From: Prevotella sp. UBA4217
GTDB taxonomy: Bacteria > Bacteroidota > Bacteroidia > Bacteroidales > Bacteroidaceae
DNA length: 64,000 nucleotides
Direction: 5' to 3'
NCBI GenBank assembly: GCA_002379425.1
Contig: DFTH01000011.1
Coordinates: forward strand, 1-64,000
The translations under genes were made by a program, and so were the position numbers. Of the stretch, positions 18,118 to 27,077 are shown piece by piece (position 1 is the stretch's first letter; each line of letters starts with the position of its first letter). The notes under the pieces are model-generated. The model did not search any database. It was not told the origin of the DNA and worked only from the letters and a program-made list of their open reading frames with translations.

Positions 18118-21021
18118 TCAGTATCCGAAAATCTCTTCCAAAGAGAGACGCTTCACAGGTCCGATCTTCTCCAGGGCATCCATGTCAAGTTCCTTCTCAT
18201 CGCCAAGAAGCATGTAGCGATAAGCCTTATCTGCCATGTTCGTCTTCTCGAAGGCGACGATATCCTGTAACTGGATGTCCTGCACCTTCTCGTATGCCAG
18301 TTTGTTAAGGTCAGCACTCAGTCCGAGGCGTTTCAAATTATGCCACATATTGATGATACCCATTTTGGTGATGCGCTGGCTGGCCAGTTGCTTAATGACG
18401 GCATCCTTGGCTATCTGGAAGGAAGCCTCACTGGCAGGCATATCATTCAGGATATGATGGAATTCATTTACACAGTCCATCATCTTATCGTTTTGGGTGA
18501 TTACATGGGCAAAATAGTATTCCTTCTCTCCCTTTTTGCTTGGACGTAGGTAATAGGCGAGGGCATTATAAGCCAGACCACGTGCCTCTCGCAGTTCCTG
18601 GAACACGATACCGTTCATACCGCTGCCAAAATACTCATTAAACAGGTAAATTGATGCTATCTCGTCCGGATTCCAGTTGCGACCCTCGTTATGGTACATA
18701 CGCAGATAGATGTTCTTGGCATTATATGGTGCAATCAGTATCTCGTCTTCTGTAGCGAGTTGCTCCGTATAGGGATTGTTCTGTGGGACAGCCAGGAGTT
18801 CGCGTGGCGATACATAAAGACTGTCGATGATACCTGATGCCTCATCCATACTCAGTGGACCGTAGTAATTGACGCTGTGCTGATAGTTGTTGAGATTTTT
18901 GAGGAGGTCGGTGAATACCTGCGGGTCGGTATCCTTCAACTGTTGTCCTGTCATCACGTCGCGATAGGCATTTCGTGGTCCATAGATACCATATTCACAG
19001 AGAAAGGCATAGCATAGGCCCTGGTTCTTCTTGGCATCGTCACGGTCCTTCATCATCAGACTGACCATTTTGTCGTATGCCTCCTTATCGACCTTGGCAT
19101 GCTGGAGCAGGTCTTCAAGCAATGTCAAAGCCTGCTGCATGTTCTCACTTAGTCCGGAAAGAGTGACATTGATAGTCTCCTCACCAACGCTGACATTGTA
19201 GTCACAGGCCAGTTCATAGAACTTCTGCTTGATTTCTGCAGCAGACAACTTGTCTGTACCGAGATAGTTCAGGTAGCCCGCGGCAACATCGTAGCGCTTG
19301 TCGGCACTCTGTCCGAACTCATAGCGGAAAGCGAGGCTGAAAAGACCGTTGGTCTCGTTTTTCACAAAATAGAATGGTTGCCCCTGTTTGGTAGTGCCTA
19401 CCGTTAAGTCTTTGGTGAAGTCAACAAAGCGTGGCTGGATGGGATCCACCTTTGACTCCTGGATATCTTTCACAAACTGGCTCACCTGATCTCTGTTCGT
19501 GGGAATGGCAGTGATGGCGGGCTTATCTATCTTTTTCTGGGTAGAGTCGATGCCCTGCTTCTTATATACCGTCACATAGCCATCCGTGAAGAACTGGTTG
19601 GCGAAGTTCACCAGTTGGTCTTTTGTAATCTTCGAGATACGGTCGATACGCCCTACTTCCTGCTGCCAATCTACCTCGTTGATGAAGGCATCTACAAACA
19701 TGTCTGCACGTCCCTGGTTGCTCTCAAGCAACTGATAGTAAGCACGTTTCTTGTTATTGATGACACTCGGTAGAAGTTCATCAGGGAAGTCGCCTCTCTT
19801 TAACTTGTCTATCTCTGCGAGCATCAGGTCCTTCACCTCGTCGAGCGTCTGGTCCTGTTTAGGAGAGCCCAGCAGCAGGAAGCCACTATGGTCGTGCAAG
19901 AGTTCGCATCCGCCTCTCGCACTCTGCACCTTCATCGTTTGGTTCAGGTCGAGGTCGAAGAGTCCCGCACGCCCGTTGCTCAGCACGTCTTCCATCAGGC
20001 TGAGGGTGTCGGCCTGGAAGGTGTTGGCCTGCTTGGCACGCCAAGCCACCCACACCTGTTCAGCCTCCTGTCCAACGATGGTCGTGTCCTTTGGTGATGT
20101 CTGCGGTGGCAGTGGGGCAAAAGTAGGCTGGGCCACATCCTTGCCAGGCTTCCAGGAAGAGAAGTACTTGTCAATGATAGCGATAGTCTTGTCAGGATCC
20201 AGATCGCCAGCCATGCAGATGGCAATATTATTAGGTACGTACCACTTGCTGAAATAGTTCTTGATATTTGTGATCGAAGGATTCTTCAGATGTTCCTGCG
20301 TACCGATGGTGGTCTGCGTGCCGTACGGGTGATTGGGCCACAGTAACTTGCTGACGGCAGCGAAGAGTTTTCGCCCATCACTGGTCAGGCCGATGTTATA
20401 CTCCTCATACACGGCCTCCAACTCCGTATGGAAGCCGCGGATCACCATGTTCTGGAAGCGGTCGGCCTGGATCTTTGCCCAGTTCTCAACCTCGTTTGAG
20501 GGGATGTCCTCTGTATAGCACGTCACATCGTTCGAGGTATAGGCATTAGTGCCCTCTGCGCCGATGGCCGCCATCAGTTTGTCGTACTCGTTGGGTATGA
20601 AGTACTGGGCAGCCACCTGACTCACACTGTCGATCTCATGGTAAGCCTGCTTGCGTGCCTCTGGATCCGTGAGTTTGCGATAGGCCTCGTAGCGCTGTTC
20701 GATCTCCTTCAGCAACGGCGCCTCCGCCTCGGGATTATTTGTACCGAACTGTTTCGTGCCCTTGAACATGAGATGCTCCAGATAGTGCGCCAGTCCTGTT
20801 GTCTCCGCCGGGTCGTTCTTACTTCCCGTGCGCACTGCGATATACGTCTGAATACGGGGCTTCTCAGGATTGACAGAAAGATAAACCTTCAGTCCATTGT
20901 CAAGCGTATAGATACGGGTGCCCATCATGTCTCCCTCTACAGCCTCGTATCTATAATCCTTGGCCTGCGCACTCATTCCGAGTGCCACGGCACAGATCGT
21001 CAGTAAAAATTTTATTTTCAT
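18118..21021 (-). CDS. M16 family zinc metallopeptidase (insulinase/pitrilysin type)
   Basis: 967 residues with a signal peptide (MKIKFLLTICAVALGMSAQA), so periplasmic or outer-membrane associated. The inverted zinc motif HYLEH (His79, Glu82, His83) and a downstream ELEAVYEEYN segment supplying the distal zinc Glu are intact, so the N-terminal half should be active. The C-terminal half holds the inactive M16 domain that closes the chamber (FRYEFGQSADKRYDVAAGYLN and YFGSGMNGIVFQELREARGLA). Such peptidases degrade peptides up to a few kilodaltons. It follows DUF4954 after 28 bases and precedes fumarase after 41 bases. Confidence 0.95.
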   Translation of the reverse strand: MKIKFLLTICAVALGMSAQAKDYRYEAVEGDMMGTRIYTLDNGLKVYLSVNPEKPRIQTYIAVRTGSKNDPAETTGLAHYLEHLMFKGTKQFGTNNPEAEAPLLKEIEQRYEAYRKLTDPEARKQAYHEIDSVSQVAAQYFIPNEYDKLMAAIGAEGTNAYTSNDVTCYTEDIPSNEVENWAKIQADRFQNMVIRGFHTELEAVYEEYNIGLTSDGRKLFAAVSKLLWPNHPYGTQTTIGTQEHLKNPSITNIKNYFSKWYVPNNIAICMAGDLDPDKTIAIIDKYFSSWKPGKDVAQPTFAPLPPQTSPKDTTIVGQEAEQVWVAWRAKQANTFQADTLSLMEDVLSNGRAGLFDLDLNQTMKVQSARGGCELLHDHSGFLLLGSPKQDQTLDEVKDLMLAEIDKLKRGDFPDELLPSVINNKKRAYYQLLESNQGRADMFVDAFINEVDWQQEVGRIDRISKITKDQLVNFANQFFTDGYVTVYKKQGIDSTQKKIDKPAITAIPTNRDQVSQFVKDIQESKVDPIQPRFVDFTKDLTVGTTKQGQPFYFVKNETNGLFSLAFRYEFGQSADKRYDVAAGYLNYLGTDKLSAAEIKQKFYELACDYNVSVGEETINVTLSGLSENMQQALTLLEDLLQHAKVDKEAYDKMVSLMMKDRDDAKKNQGLCYAFLCEYGIYGPRNAYRDVMTGQQLKDTDPQVFTDLLKNLNNYQHSVNYYGPLSMDEASGIIDSLYVSPRELLAVPQNNPYTEQLATEDEILIAPYNAKNIYLRMYHNEGRNWNPDEIASIYLFNEYFGSGMNGIVFQELREARGLAYNALAYYLRPSKKGEKEYYFAHVITQNDKMMDCVNEFHHILNDMPASEASFQIAKDAVIKQLASQRITKMGIINMWHNLKRLGLSADLNKLAYEKVQDIQLQDIVAFEKTNMADKAYRYMLLGDEKELDMDALEKIGPVKRLSLEEIFGY

Positions 21022-21049
21022 CTAATATAATGATTAGTCTTTAATATCG

Positions 21050-22903
21050 TTAATTCTCATAGTCAATCTCATGGTCCAGTTTTTCCAGGAAGTCTTCATA
21101 TACCTCCTTGTCCACGTCGCCCATCTGATATTCTTTCTCAGCATCCTTCCTGATCTCGGCAATCCAGGCTCTGCGAGCCTTTACATAGTCTTCTCGGATC
21201 CGTTCACAGGCGGCAGCATCCAGTTCTTCGAGGTGGTAGTAATCGAGAATCATCTGATAACTCCATGCCCAGCGATAGTCACTATAGTGGTTGTTGATAT
21301 CCGTGAAACGGTCCAACACCTGCTGTATGTTGTCGATGTTCCCAGATTTGATGTCATCGATCAGGCGGTTCTCCTCGCTTTCTGGTAGAAGGAGTCCTGA
21401 CAGATCTACCCAGGGGCCAACACCAGTTGTCTGTTCTGGCTTCTCAAGTGATCCGGTCTTCTGGGCTCGCTTGAGCACTGCGCCCATGTAAATCCTCAAG
21501 GCGATATCATAATACTTGATACCCTTGCGCAGTGAAGAGGCATTGATGACATACTCATGGAAGTTATAGGTGGAGACATTATCTCCACTGGCCTGGCGCA
21601 GAGACTCAAGGATCTTGATGCCCTGCCTAATCTCCCCCACTGTGAAGGGCGAGAGCCAGTCGAAGTTGATAATCGACTTCTTAGACTGTTTACTGCGCTT
21701 ATCTCGTTTCGGCCATTTCTTGATATCACGATAGAGTCCGACGGTGGTGATATTCCTTCCAGGCACCAGATAACAGTCATCACCGTATGCCATGAGGTAG
21801 GAGAAAGGCAGGTTGCGCGTATCAGGATGGTGCATCAGTTTGCCGAAGCAGACGCTGAAGGCACCTATAGTGGCTGGCATCAGGATATAGGAGCCTGAGG
21901 CTGTCTTCGTGCCGCGCTCCAGCGTTCCCCAATGCAATGGTCCCATCTTATAGGCATGGTTAGAGAAGTTCGTATTTGAACCGGCATTATAGAATGAGAA
22001 TTCGCCTCCAATCAGCAGACTGGACTTGTGGTGGCTGGCACTAAACGGTCCGCATAAGGCGGCGCAGGCCTCACCGTTAGCCATGAAGGAGTTAGCAAAG
22101 AACAGACTGGCTTCTGCCGTGAAACCATTGGTAATCTGACAGGCCTCACCCACGAAGCAGTCCTGCATCTTCACGGAATTGTTGATGGAACAGCCGTCGC
22201 AGATGATGGAGTTCTCACAGATGACGCCTGTTCCGATGAACACCGGTGCGTCCATCGAACTCATCACAGTGCATTCGCTCAGACGGGCTGCACCGCTGAT
22301 TTCACAGTCTCCCTTAATCACTGTGTTCGTGATGTCCTTGGCATTGATGATCTTAACATTATTACCGATATAGCCACGCTCTGGTCTTGATACACGGAGT
22401 TCGTCTTCAATCATTTGCTGAAGTGTCTTCTTCAGTACCTTGTCATTCTCATGCTTCACCATGAAGGAAGCCAACTGGCTATTGAGTTCACGGAAGATTG
22501 TCACATTGCCATCGCCCATCTCATTGAGCACGCTGATCACGGAACCTTCCCCGTAGGTAGCATCGTCGGTGGTTTCCAGTGTACAGATGTTTGAGATATA
22601 GCAGTCGTTGCCAATGGTATAGTTGTTAATATAGTTGCCAACCTTCTCAATCAGGCAATCGTTACCAACAGTGACATTCCTGAGTGTAGCGTCGTTGATG
22701 CCTGAATGCTTGAAAAATCCTTTGCTGACCTCCACCTGCTTGTGAAACTCTCCCAGACGGATATCACCATAAAATATCACACGATGGAAATTATAAGGTT
22801 TAAAACCTTCTGCCACCATTACTCGCTGCCAGTCCTCTGCCCAGCAGACATTGTTTTCCAATACCTCGATCTCTGTTTGTGTTAGTTGTCTGTAATTACT
22901 CAT
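21050..22903 (-). CDS. DUF4954 family protein with left-handed beta-helix repeats
   Basis: 617 residues from ATG 22903, which overlaps the hflX stop in ATGAGTAA; upstream in-frame codons inside hflX are not used. The middle (about residues 60-330) has many isoleucine/valine-spaced hexapeptide-like turns (for example GNDCLIEKVGNYINNYTIGNDC cut into short rungs), the hallmark of left-handed beta-helix acyl- or nucleotidyl-transferase folds. The family is annotated DUF4954 in Bacteroidota and is sometimes linked to sugar-nucleotide enzymes; substrate unknown. It is cytosolic, without signal peptide. The C-terminal 180 residues are helical and charged. Confidence 0.88.
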   Translation of the reverse strand: MSNYRQLTQTEIEVLENNVCWAEDWQRVMVAEGFKPYNFHRVIFYGDIRLGEFHKQVEVSKGFFKHSGINDATLRNVTVGNDCLIEKVGNYINNYTIGNDCYISNICTLETTDDATYGEGSVISVLNEMGDGNVTIFRELNSQLASFMVKHENDKVLKKTLQQMIEDELRVSRPERGYIGNNVKIINAKDITNTVIKGDCEISGAARLSECTVMSSMDAPVFIGTGVICENSIICDGCSINNSVKMQDCFVGEACQITNGFTAEASLFFANSFMANGEACAALCGPFSASHHKSSLLIGGEFSFYNAGSNTNFSNHAYKMGPLHWGTLERGTKTASGSYILMPATIGAFSVCFGKLMHHPDTRNLPFSYLMAYGDDCYLVPGRNITTVGLYRDIKKWPKRDKRSKQSKKSIINFDWLSPFTVGEIRQGIKILESLRQASGDNVSTYNFHEYVINASSLRKGIKYYDIALRIYMGAVLKRAQKTGSLEKPEQTTGVGPWVDLSGLLLPESEENRLIDDIKSGNIDNIQQVLDRFTDINNHYSDYRWAWSYQMILDYYHLEELDAAACERIREDYVKARRAWIAEIRKDAEKEYQMGDVDKEVYEDFLEKLDHEIDYEN

Positions 22904-24182
22904 AATCTTGATATAAAAAATCGTTATAGGGATATTTCTGTACATGAAGTTCGCGCACCCTTTTATAGAGGGTGTCACGTAGTTCGTCGATGTTCTCTTT
23001 CTGCTTGGCAGAGATAAAGAGGCACTCCAGATAATGCTGGTTTTCTCCAGTGCGAGCCATCCACGTCCTCTTCAGGTCTTCCAGTGTATAGTTCTCCTTT
23101 GTCATTGGGGTGAGGTCGTCGTCCTCTTTTTCCACCCAACTGTAGGCGTCAATCTTGTTAAATACCAATAGTGCAGGCGTGTCGGCACACCCCAGTTCCT
23201 TCAGGGTTTCCTCCACGATGTGTATCTGTTCTTCAAAATCAGGATGGGAAATATCCACCACATGCACCAGTAAGTCTGCTTCTCGCACTTCATCAAGTGT
23301 ACTCTTGAACGATTCTACAAGGTCAGAGGGTAATTTGCGGATAAAGCCCACGGTGTCTGCGAGCAAGAAGGGAAGGTTGTCGATAGTCATCTTGCGCACG
23401 GTGGTGTCAAGCGTTGCGAAGAGTTTGTTTTCAGCGAACACCTCACTCTTTGCTAACAGGTTCATCATCGTACTCTTTCCCACATTGGTATAGCCTACGA
23501 GAGCAACGCGAATCAGACGGCCGCGATTCTTCCTTTGGGTGGTCTTCTGCTTGTCGATTTCAACCAGACGCTGTTTCAGTAGGGTGATACGTTGAAGGAT
23601 GATACGACGGTCCATCTCCAACTGTGTCTCACCAGGGCCGCGGAGTCCCACGCTGCCCTTTCCTCCTCCGGAGCCGGAACCGCCGCCCTGACGCTCCAAG
23701 TGCGTCCAGAGCCGCTGTAGCCGAGGAAGCATATAACGGTGCTGCGCCAGTTCCACCTGTGCCTTGGCCTCTGCAGTTTGAGCCCTCATGGCAAAGATGT
23801 CCAGGATCAGTGATGTGCGGTCCAGGATCTTTACTTGCAGTTCTTTCTCTATGTTCCTAATTTGCTTGGCGGAGAGTTCGTCGTCGAAGATGACCATTCC
23901 CACGGGCTGGGTCTCACCCGACTCGTCCTCGTCAGCAGCATCCTGACATTGCTTGATATATTGTTTGATCTCCAGAAGTTTTCCACTACCCACGTAGGTC
24001 GTCTGACTTGGTCCTCCTGCCCTTTGGGTAAAGCGCTTCACTGTCACAGCACCTGCCGTGTCAGCCAAAAACTCCAGTTCGTCGAGATATTCTTTGGTCT
24101 TGGCTTCGTCCTGCTCCTTGGTGATGAGTCCCACCAGCACTGCCGTTTCAGCCTTTGCCTCAGATATTACAAATTCTTTCAT
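22896..24182 (-). CDS. hflX: ribosome-associated GTPase HflX
   Basis: A 428-residue GTPase that binds the 50S ribosome and splits stalled 70S ribosomes under stress. N-terminal HflX domain with GGPSQTTYVGSGK and VIFDDELSAKQIRNIEKEL, a glycine-rich loop GGGSGSGGGKGSVGLRGPGE, then the GTPase domain: G1 GYTNVGKSTMMN, G3 DTVGFIRKLP, G4 NKID. Length is normal. It heads a five-gene minus-strand run (DUF4954, M16 peptidase, fumarase, M6 peptidase). A TATCTTTG box ends only eight bases before the ATG, so the transcript is nearly leaderless. Confidence 0.95.
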   Translation of the reverse strand: MKEFVISEAKAETAVLVGLITKEQDEAKTKEYLDELEFLADTAGAVTVKRFTQRAGGPSQTTYVGSGKLLEIKQYIKQCQDAADEDESGETQPVGMVIFDDELSAKQIRNIEKELQVKILDRTSLILDIFAMRAQTAEAKAQVELAQHRYMLPRLQRLWTHLERQGGGSGSGGGKGSVGLRGPGETQLEMDRRIILQRITLLKQRLVEIDKQKTTQRKNRGRLIRVALVGYTNVGKSTMMNLLAKSEVFAENKLFATLDTTVRKMTIDNLPFLLADTVGFIRKLPSDLVESFKSTLDEVREADLLVHVVDISHPDFEEQIHIVEETLKELGCADTPALLVFNKIDAYSWVEKEDDDLTPMTKENYTLEDLKRTWMARTGENQHYLECLFISAKQKENIDELRDTLYKRVRELHVQKYPYNDFLYQDYE

Positions 24183-24190
24183 ATTGGTTG

Positions 24191-24198
24191 CAAAGATA
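24191..24198 (-). promoter_or_regulatory. -7 box of hflX
   Basis: TATCTTTG on the minus strand, eight bases before the start codon. A TTTG element at the right distance is not evident. Confidence 0.65.
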
Positions 24199-24283
24199 AG
24201 GAAAATCCATCATAGATAATAGTGATTAACACAGATTAATAAAAAAAAATCCTCCATTCTCTTTTATTTTTTCAGAAAATTTG

Positions 24284-24291
24284 TACTTTTG
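24284..24291 (+). promoter_or_regulatory. -7 box of nagB
   Basis: TACTTTTG, 36 bases before the nagB start. No clear -33 TTG element is seen. Confidence 0.65.
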
Positions 24292-24327
24292 TGCCATAAA
24301 ATCGAACCAACTAAAACGTTAAACATT

Positions 24328-25122
24328 ATGAGAGTAATTATTCAGAACGACTATCAGAAAATGTCACAGTGGGCAGCAAACCATGTTATTGAGCGTATCA
24401 ATCAGTTCAATCCCACTCCCGATCACAAGTTTGTACTGGGTCTTCCGACGGGTTCTTCTCCCATAGGCATGTACAATGCCCTCGTAGAAGCGAACCGTAT
24501 AGGAAAGGTGTCTTTCAAGAATGTGATCACCTTCAATATGGATGAATATGTAGGTCTGCCTGAGACGCATCCTGAAAGTTATCATGCTTTCATGGCCCGT
24601 AATCTTTTCGACCATATTGACTGTCCGAAGGAAAATATCCATATTCTGAATGGTAATGCTCCTGACTTACAGGCAGAGTGCAAGCACTACGAGGAGATGA
24701 TCGCTGAGGCTGGAGGCATTGACTTGTTTATTGGTGGTATCGGCCCCGATGGTCATATTGCCTTTAACGAACCAGGTTCTTCTCTTCGTTCAAAGACCCG
24801 CATGAAGACCCTGACGACAGACACGCGTATTGCCAACTCCCGCTTCTTCGGCGGTAATCCTGAGAATGTTCCTGCCCATGCCCTGACTGTCGGGGTGGGT
24901 ACCGTTATGGATGCTCGTGAGGTGATGATCCTGGCTAATGGCCATGCCAAGGCCCGTGCCCTTCAGGCTGCTATTGAGGGTAGCGTCAACCACATGTGGA
25001 CCATCTCTGCCCTTCAGATGCATGAGCATGGCATTATCGTCTGCGACGAGGAGGCTGCCGACGAACTGAAGGTCAGCACCTATAAGTACTTCAAGGATAT
25101 CGAACAAGACCAACTGCTATAA
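24328..25122 (+). CDS. nagB: glucosamine-6-phosphate deaminase
   Basis: 264 residues from ATG 24328 ([17 protein letters not shown]), chosen because the promoter box ends at 24291. It converts glucosamine 6-phosphate to fructose 6-phosphate and ammonia. Motifs: [15 protein letters not shown] (phosphate loop), [12 protein letters not shown] with the catalytic Asp, [17 protein letters not shown] with the catalytic His/Glu pair, and a [17 protein letters not shown] stretch typical of the hexameric enzyme. Length is normal. It overlaps the next gene by one base (TAATG), so GH97 is probably translated from the same message. Confidence 0.97.
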   Translation: MRVIIQNDYQKMSQWAANHVIERINQFNPTPDHKFVLGLPTGSSPIGMYNALVEANRIGKVSFKNVITFNMDEYVGLPETHPESYHAFMARNLFDHIDCPKENIHILNGNAPDLQAECKHYEEMIAEAGGIDLFIGGIGPDGHIAFNEPGSSLRSKTRMKTLTTDTRIANSRFFGGNPENVPAHALTVGVGTVMDAREVMILANGHAKARALQAAIEGSVNHMWTISALQMHEHGIIVCDEEAADELKVSTYKYFKDIEQDQLL

Positions 25123-27065
25123 TGAGGAAGGTTTTATTGTCCATATTACTGACGTCATCAGTCCTGGCATGGGCTGGTGACGTTATTGTTTCGTCCCCAG
25201 ACGGACAGTTACAGGTGACGGTCTCGCTCCAGAATGGAAGAGCATTCTATGCTGCTTCCCTGCAAGGACAGGAGTTCCTGCATCCTTCTGCCCTTGGACT
25301 CAAGACGAGCATAGCAGACTTCACAAAGGGACTGACACTCATTAACAGCGAAGTACAACCTGTTGAGGAGCATTACACCATGCGAGGCACAAAGGCATCT
25401 TCCGCTGATTATAATGCCAATCAACTGACACTGGACTTCCAGAACAAAGACAGCATGCGCTTCAGCATCGTCTTTCAGGTGAGTACCAACGACATTGCCT
25501 TCCGCTATGATATCCCTCGCCAGAAATATCAGGGCAAAGACTATAAGCGCGCCCTCATCCGCAGTGAGGTCAGCAGTTTCAACTTCCCAGACGGTACCAC
25601 GACATTTATCTCACCGCAAATTGGTCCTGAGACGGGGTGGGAACAGACAAAGCCCAGTTACGAAGAATGGTACTCTGCTGATGCTCCAATGGACACACCG
25701 TCACCATACGGACATGGCTATATCTTCCCGGCCCTCTTCCATCTGCCGAATGCCTGGGCATTGGTTTCTGAGACAGGGGTCGGCAGCAACTACTGTGGCA
25801 GCCACCTCTCCGACTACCAGGCAGGAATGGGTTATACCGTGGCCTACCCGGACCGTGGCGAGAACAATGGCTTTGGTTCTGATTTCGCTGGTATTCCGTT
25901 GCCAGGCTCCACACCATGGCGCACTATCACTGTTGGCAATACTTTGAGGCCTATTGTAGAAACAACTATTTCCTACGATCTCGTGAAACCGCTCTATGAG
26001 CCCAGTACAGAGTATCAGGCAGGACGCTATACATGGAGTTGGCTCATCTGGCAGGACAATTCCATCAATTATGATGATCAGGTAAAGTTCATCGACCTTG
26101 CCTCTGCCATGGGATTCGAATACTGTCTGGTAGATAACTGGTGGGACACGCAGATTGGACGTGACCGCATCGCAGAACTCTCCAAATATGCACAGTCGAA
26201 GGGGGTACATCTCTTATTATGGTATAACTCCAACGGCTTTGCCAACGATGCCCCGCAGGGGCCTCGCGACTGTATGAATACGGCTATCGCCCGTGAACGG
26301 GAGATGAAGTGGATGCAGTCTATTGGCATCAAGGGTATCAAGGTGGACTTCTTTGGAGGTGACAAACAGGAGACCATGCGACTCTACGAGGATATCCTTT
26401 CCGATGCCAACCGCTATGGTCTGCAGGTGGTATTCCATGGTTGCACCATCCCTCGTGGCTGGGAACGTATGTATCCCAACTATGTGGCGTCGGAGGCTGT
26501 CCTTGCCTCTGAGAATGTGTTCTTTAATGAACAGGCAGCCATCCGCCAACCCTTCGACCTGACCCTCCACCCCTTCTGCCGCAACACTACTGCTTCGATG
26601 GACTGGGGAGGCATTATCATGAACAAATACATGTCGAAGGACAATAAGAGCCGCCACACCCGCAAGACGACGGATATCTTCGAACTGGCCTCCGGCATCA
26701 TCATGCAGACTTCCGTACAGTGCGTTGCCATGCAGCCCAATAATCTTGAGGAACTGCCACAGTTTGAGAAGGACTTCCTGCGACAGTTGCCCACGACATG
26801 GGATGAGACTCGTTTCATCGACGGCTATCCTGGAAAGTATATAATCCTGGCTCGTCGTCATGGAGACCGCTGGCATATCGCTGGCCTGAATGCCCTCAAA
26901 GAACCGCTCACGCTGACTCTTGACATATCTACATTTGGTCTTGAACAGCCACAACTCTATATCGACAACAAGAAAGGCGAACCAATGCTTACTACGGTCA
27001 AGGCCGACAAGAAAGGAATGGTAAAAGTAACTATCCAGCCCAACGGCGGATTGATAATCCAATAA
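25122..27065 (+). CDS. glycoside hydrolase family 97 enzyme
   Basis: 647 residues with a signal peptide, so periplasmic. GH97 is a Bacteroidota family of alpha-glucosidases (SusB type, inverting) and alpha-galactosidases (retaining). The layout is right: N-terminal beta-sandwich, a barrel with WSWLIWQDNSINYDDQVKF, LVDNWWDTQIG, and GIKGIKVDFFGGDKQ, then ASEAV, and a C-terminal beta-domain. The Asp of KVDFFGGD sits where the retaining alpha-galactosidases have their nucleophile, which leans toward that subgroup; substrate remains an inference. It is between nagB (1-base overlap) and GH67 (12-base gap). Confidence 0.92.
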   Translation: MRKVLLSILLTSSVLAWAGDVIVSSPDGQLQVTVSLQNGRAFYAASLQGQEFLHPSALGLKTSIADFTKGLTLINSEVQPVEEHYTMRGTKASSADYNANQLTLDFQNKDSMRFSIVFQVSTNDIAFRYDIPRQKYQGKDYKRALIRSEVSSFNFPDGTTTFISPQIGPETGWEQTKPSYEEWYSADAPMDTPSPYGHGYIFPALFHLPNAWALVSETGVGSNYCGSHLSDYQAGMGYTVAYPDRGENNGFGSDFAGIPLPGSTPWRTITVGNTLRPIVETTISYDLVKPLYEPSTEYQAGRYTWSWLIWQDNSINYDDQVKFIDLASAMGFEYCLVDNWWDTQIGRDRIAELSKYAQSKGVHLLLWYNSNGFANDAPQGPRDCMNTAIAREREMKWMQSIGIKGIKVDFFGGDKQETMRLYEDILSDANRYGLQVVFHGCTIPRGWERMYPNYVASEAVLASENVFFNEQAAIRQPFDLTLHPFCRNTTASMDWGGIIMNKYMSKDNKSRHTRKTTDIFELASGIIMQTSVQCVAMQPNNLEELPQFEKDFLRQLPTTWDETRFIDGYPGKYIILARRHGDRWHIAGLNALKEPLTLTLDISTFGLEQPQLYIDNKKGEPMLTTVKADKKGMVKVTIQPNGGLIIQ

Positions 27066-27077
27066 CAACCATATAAT

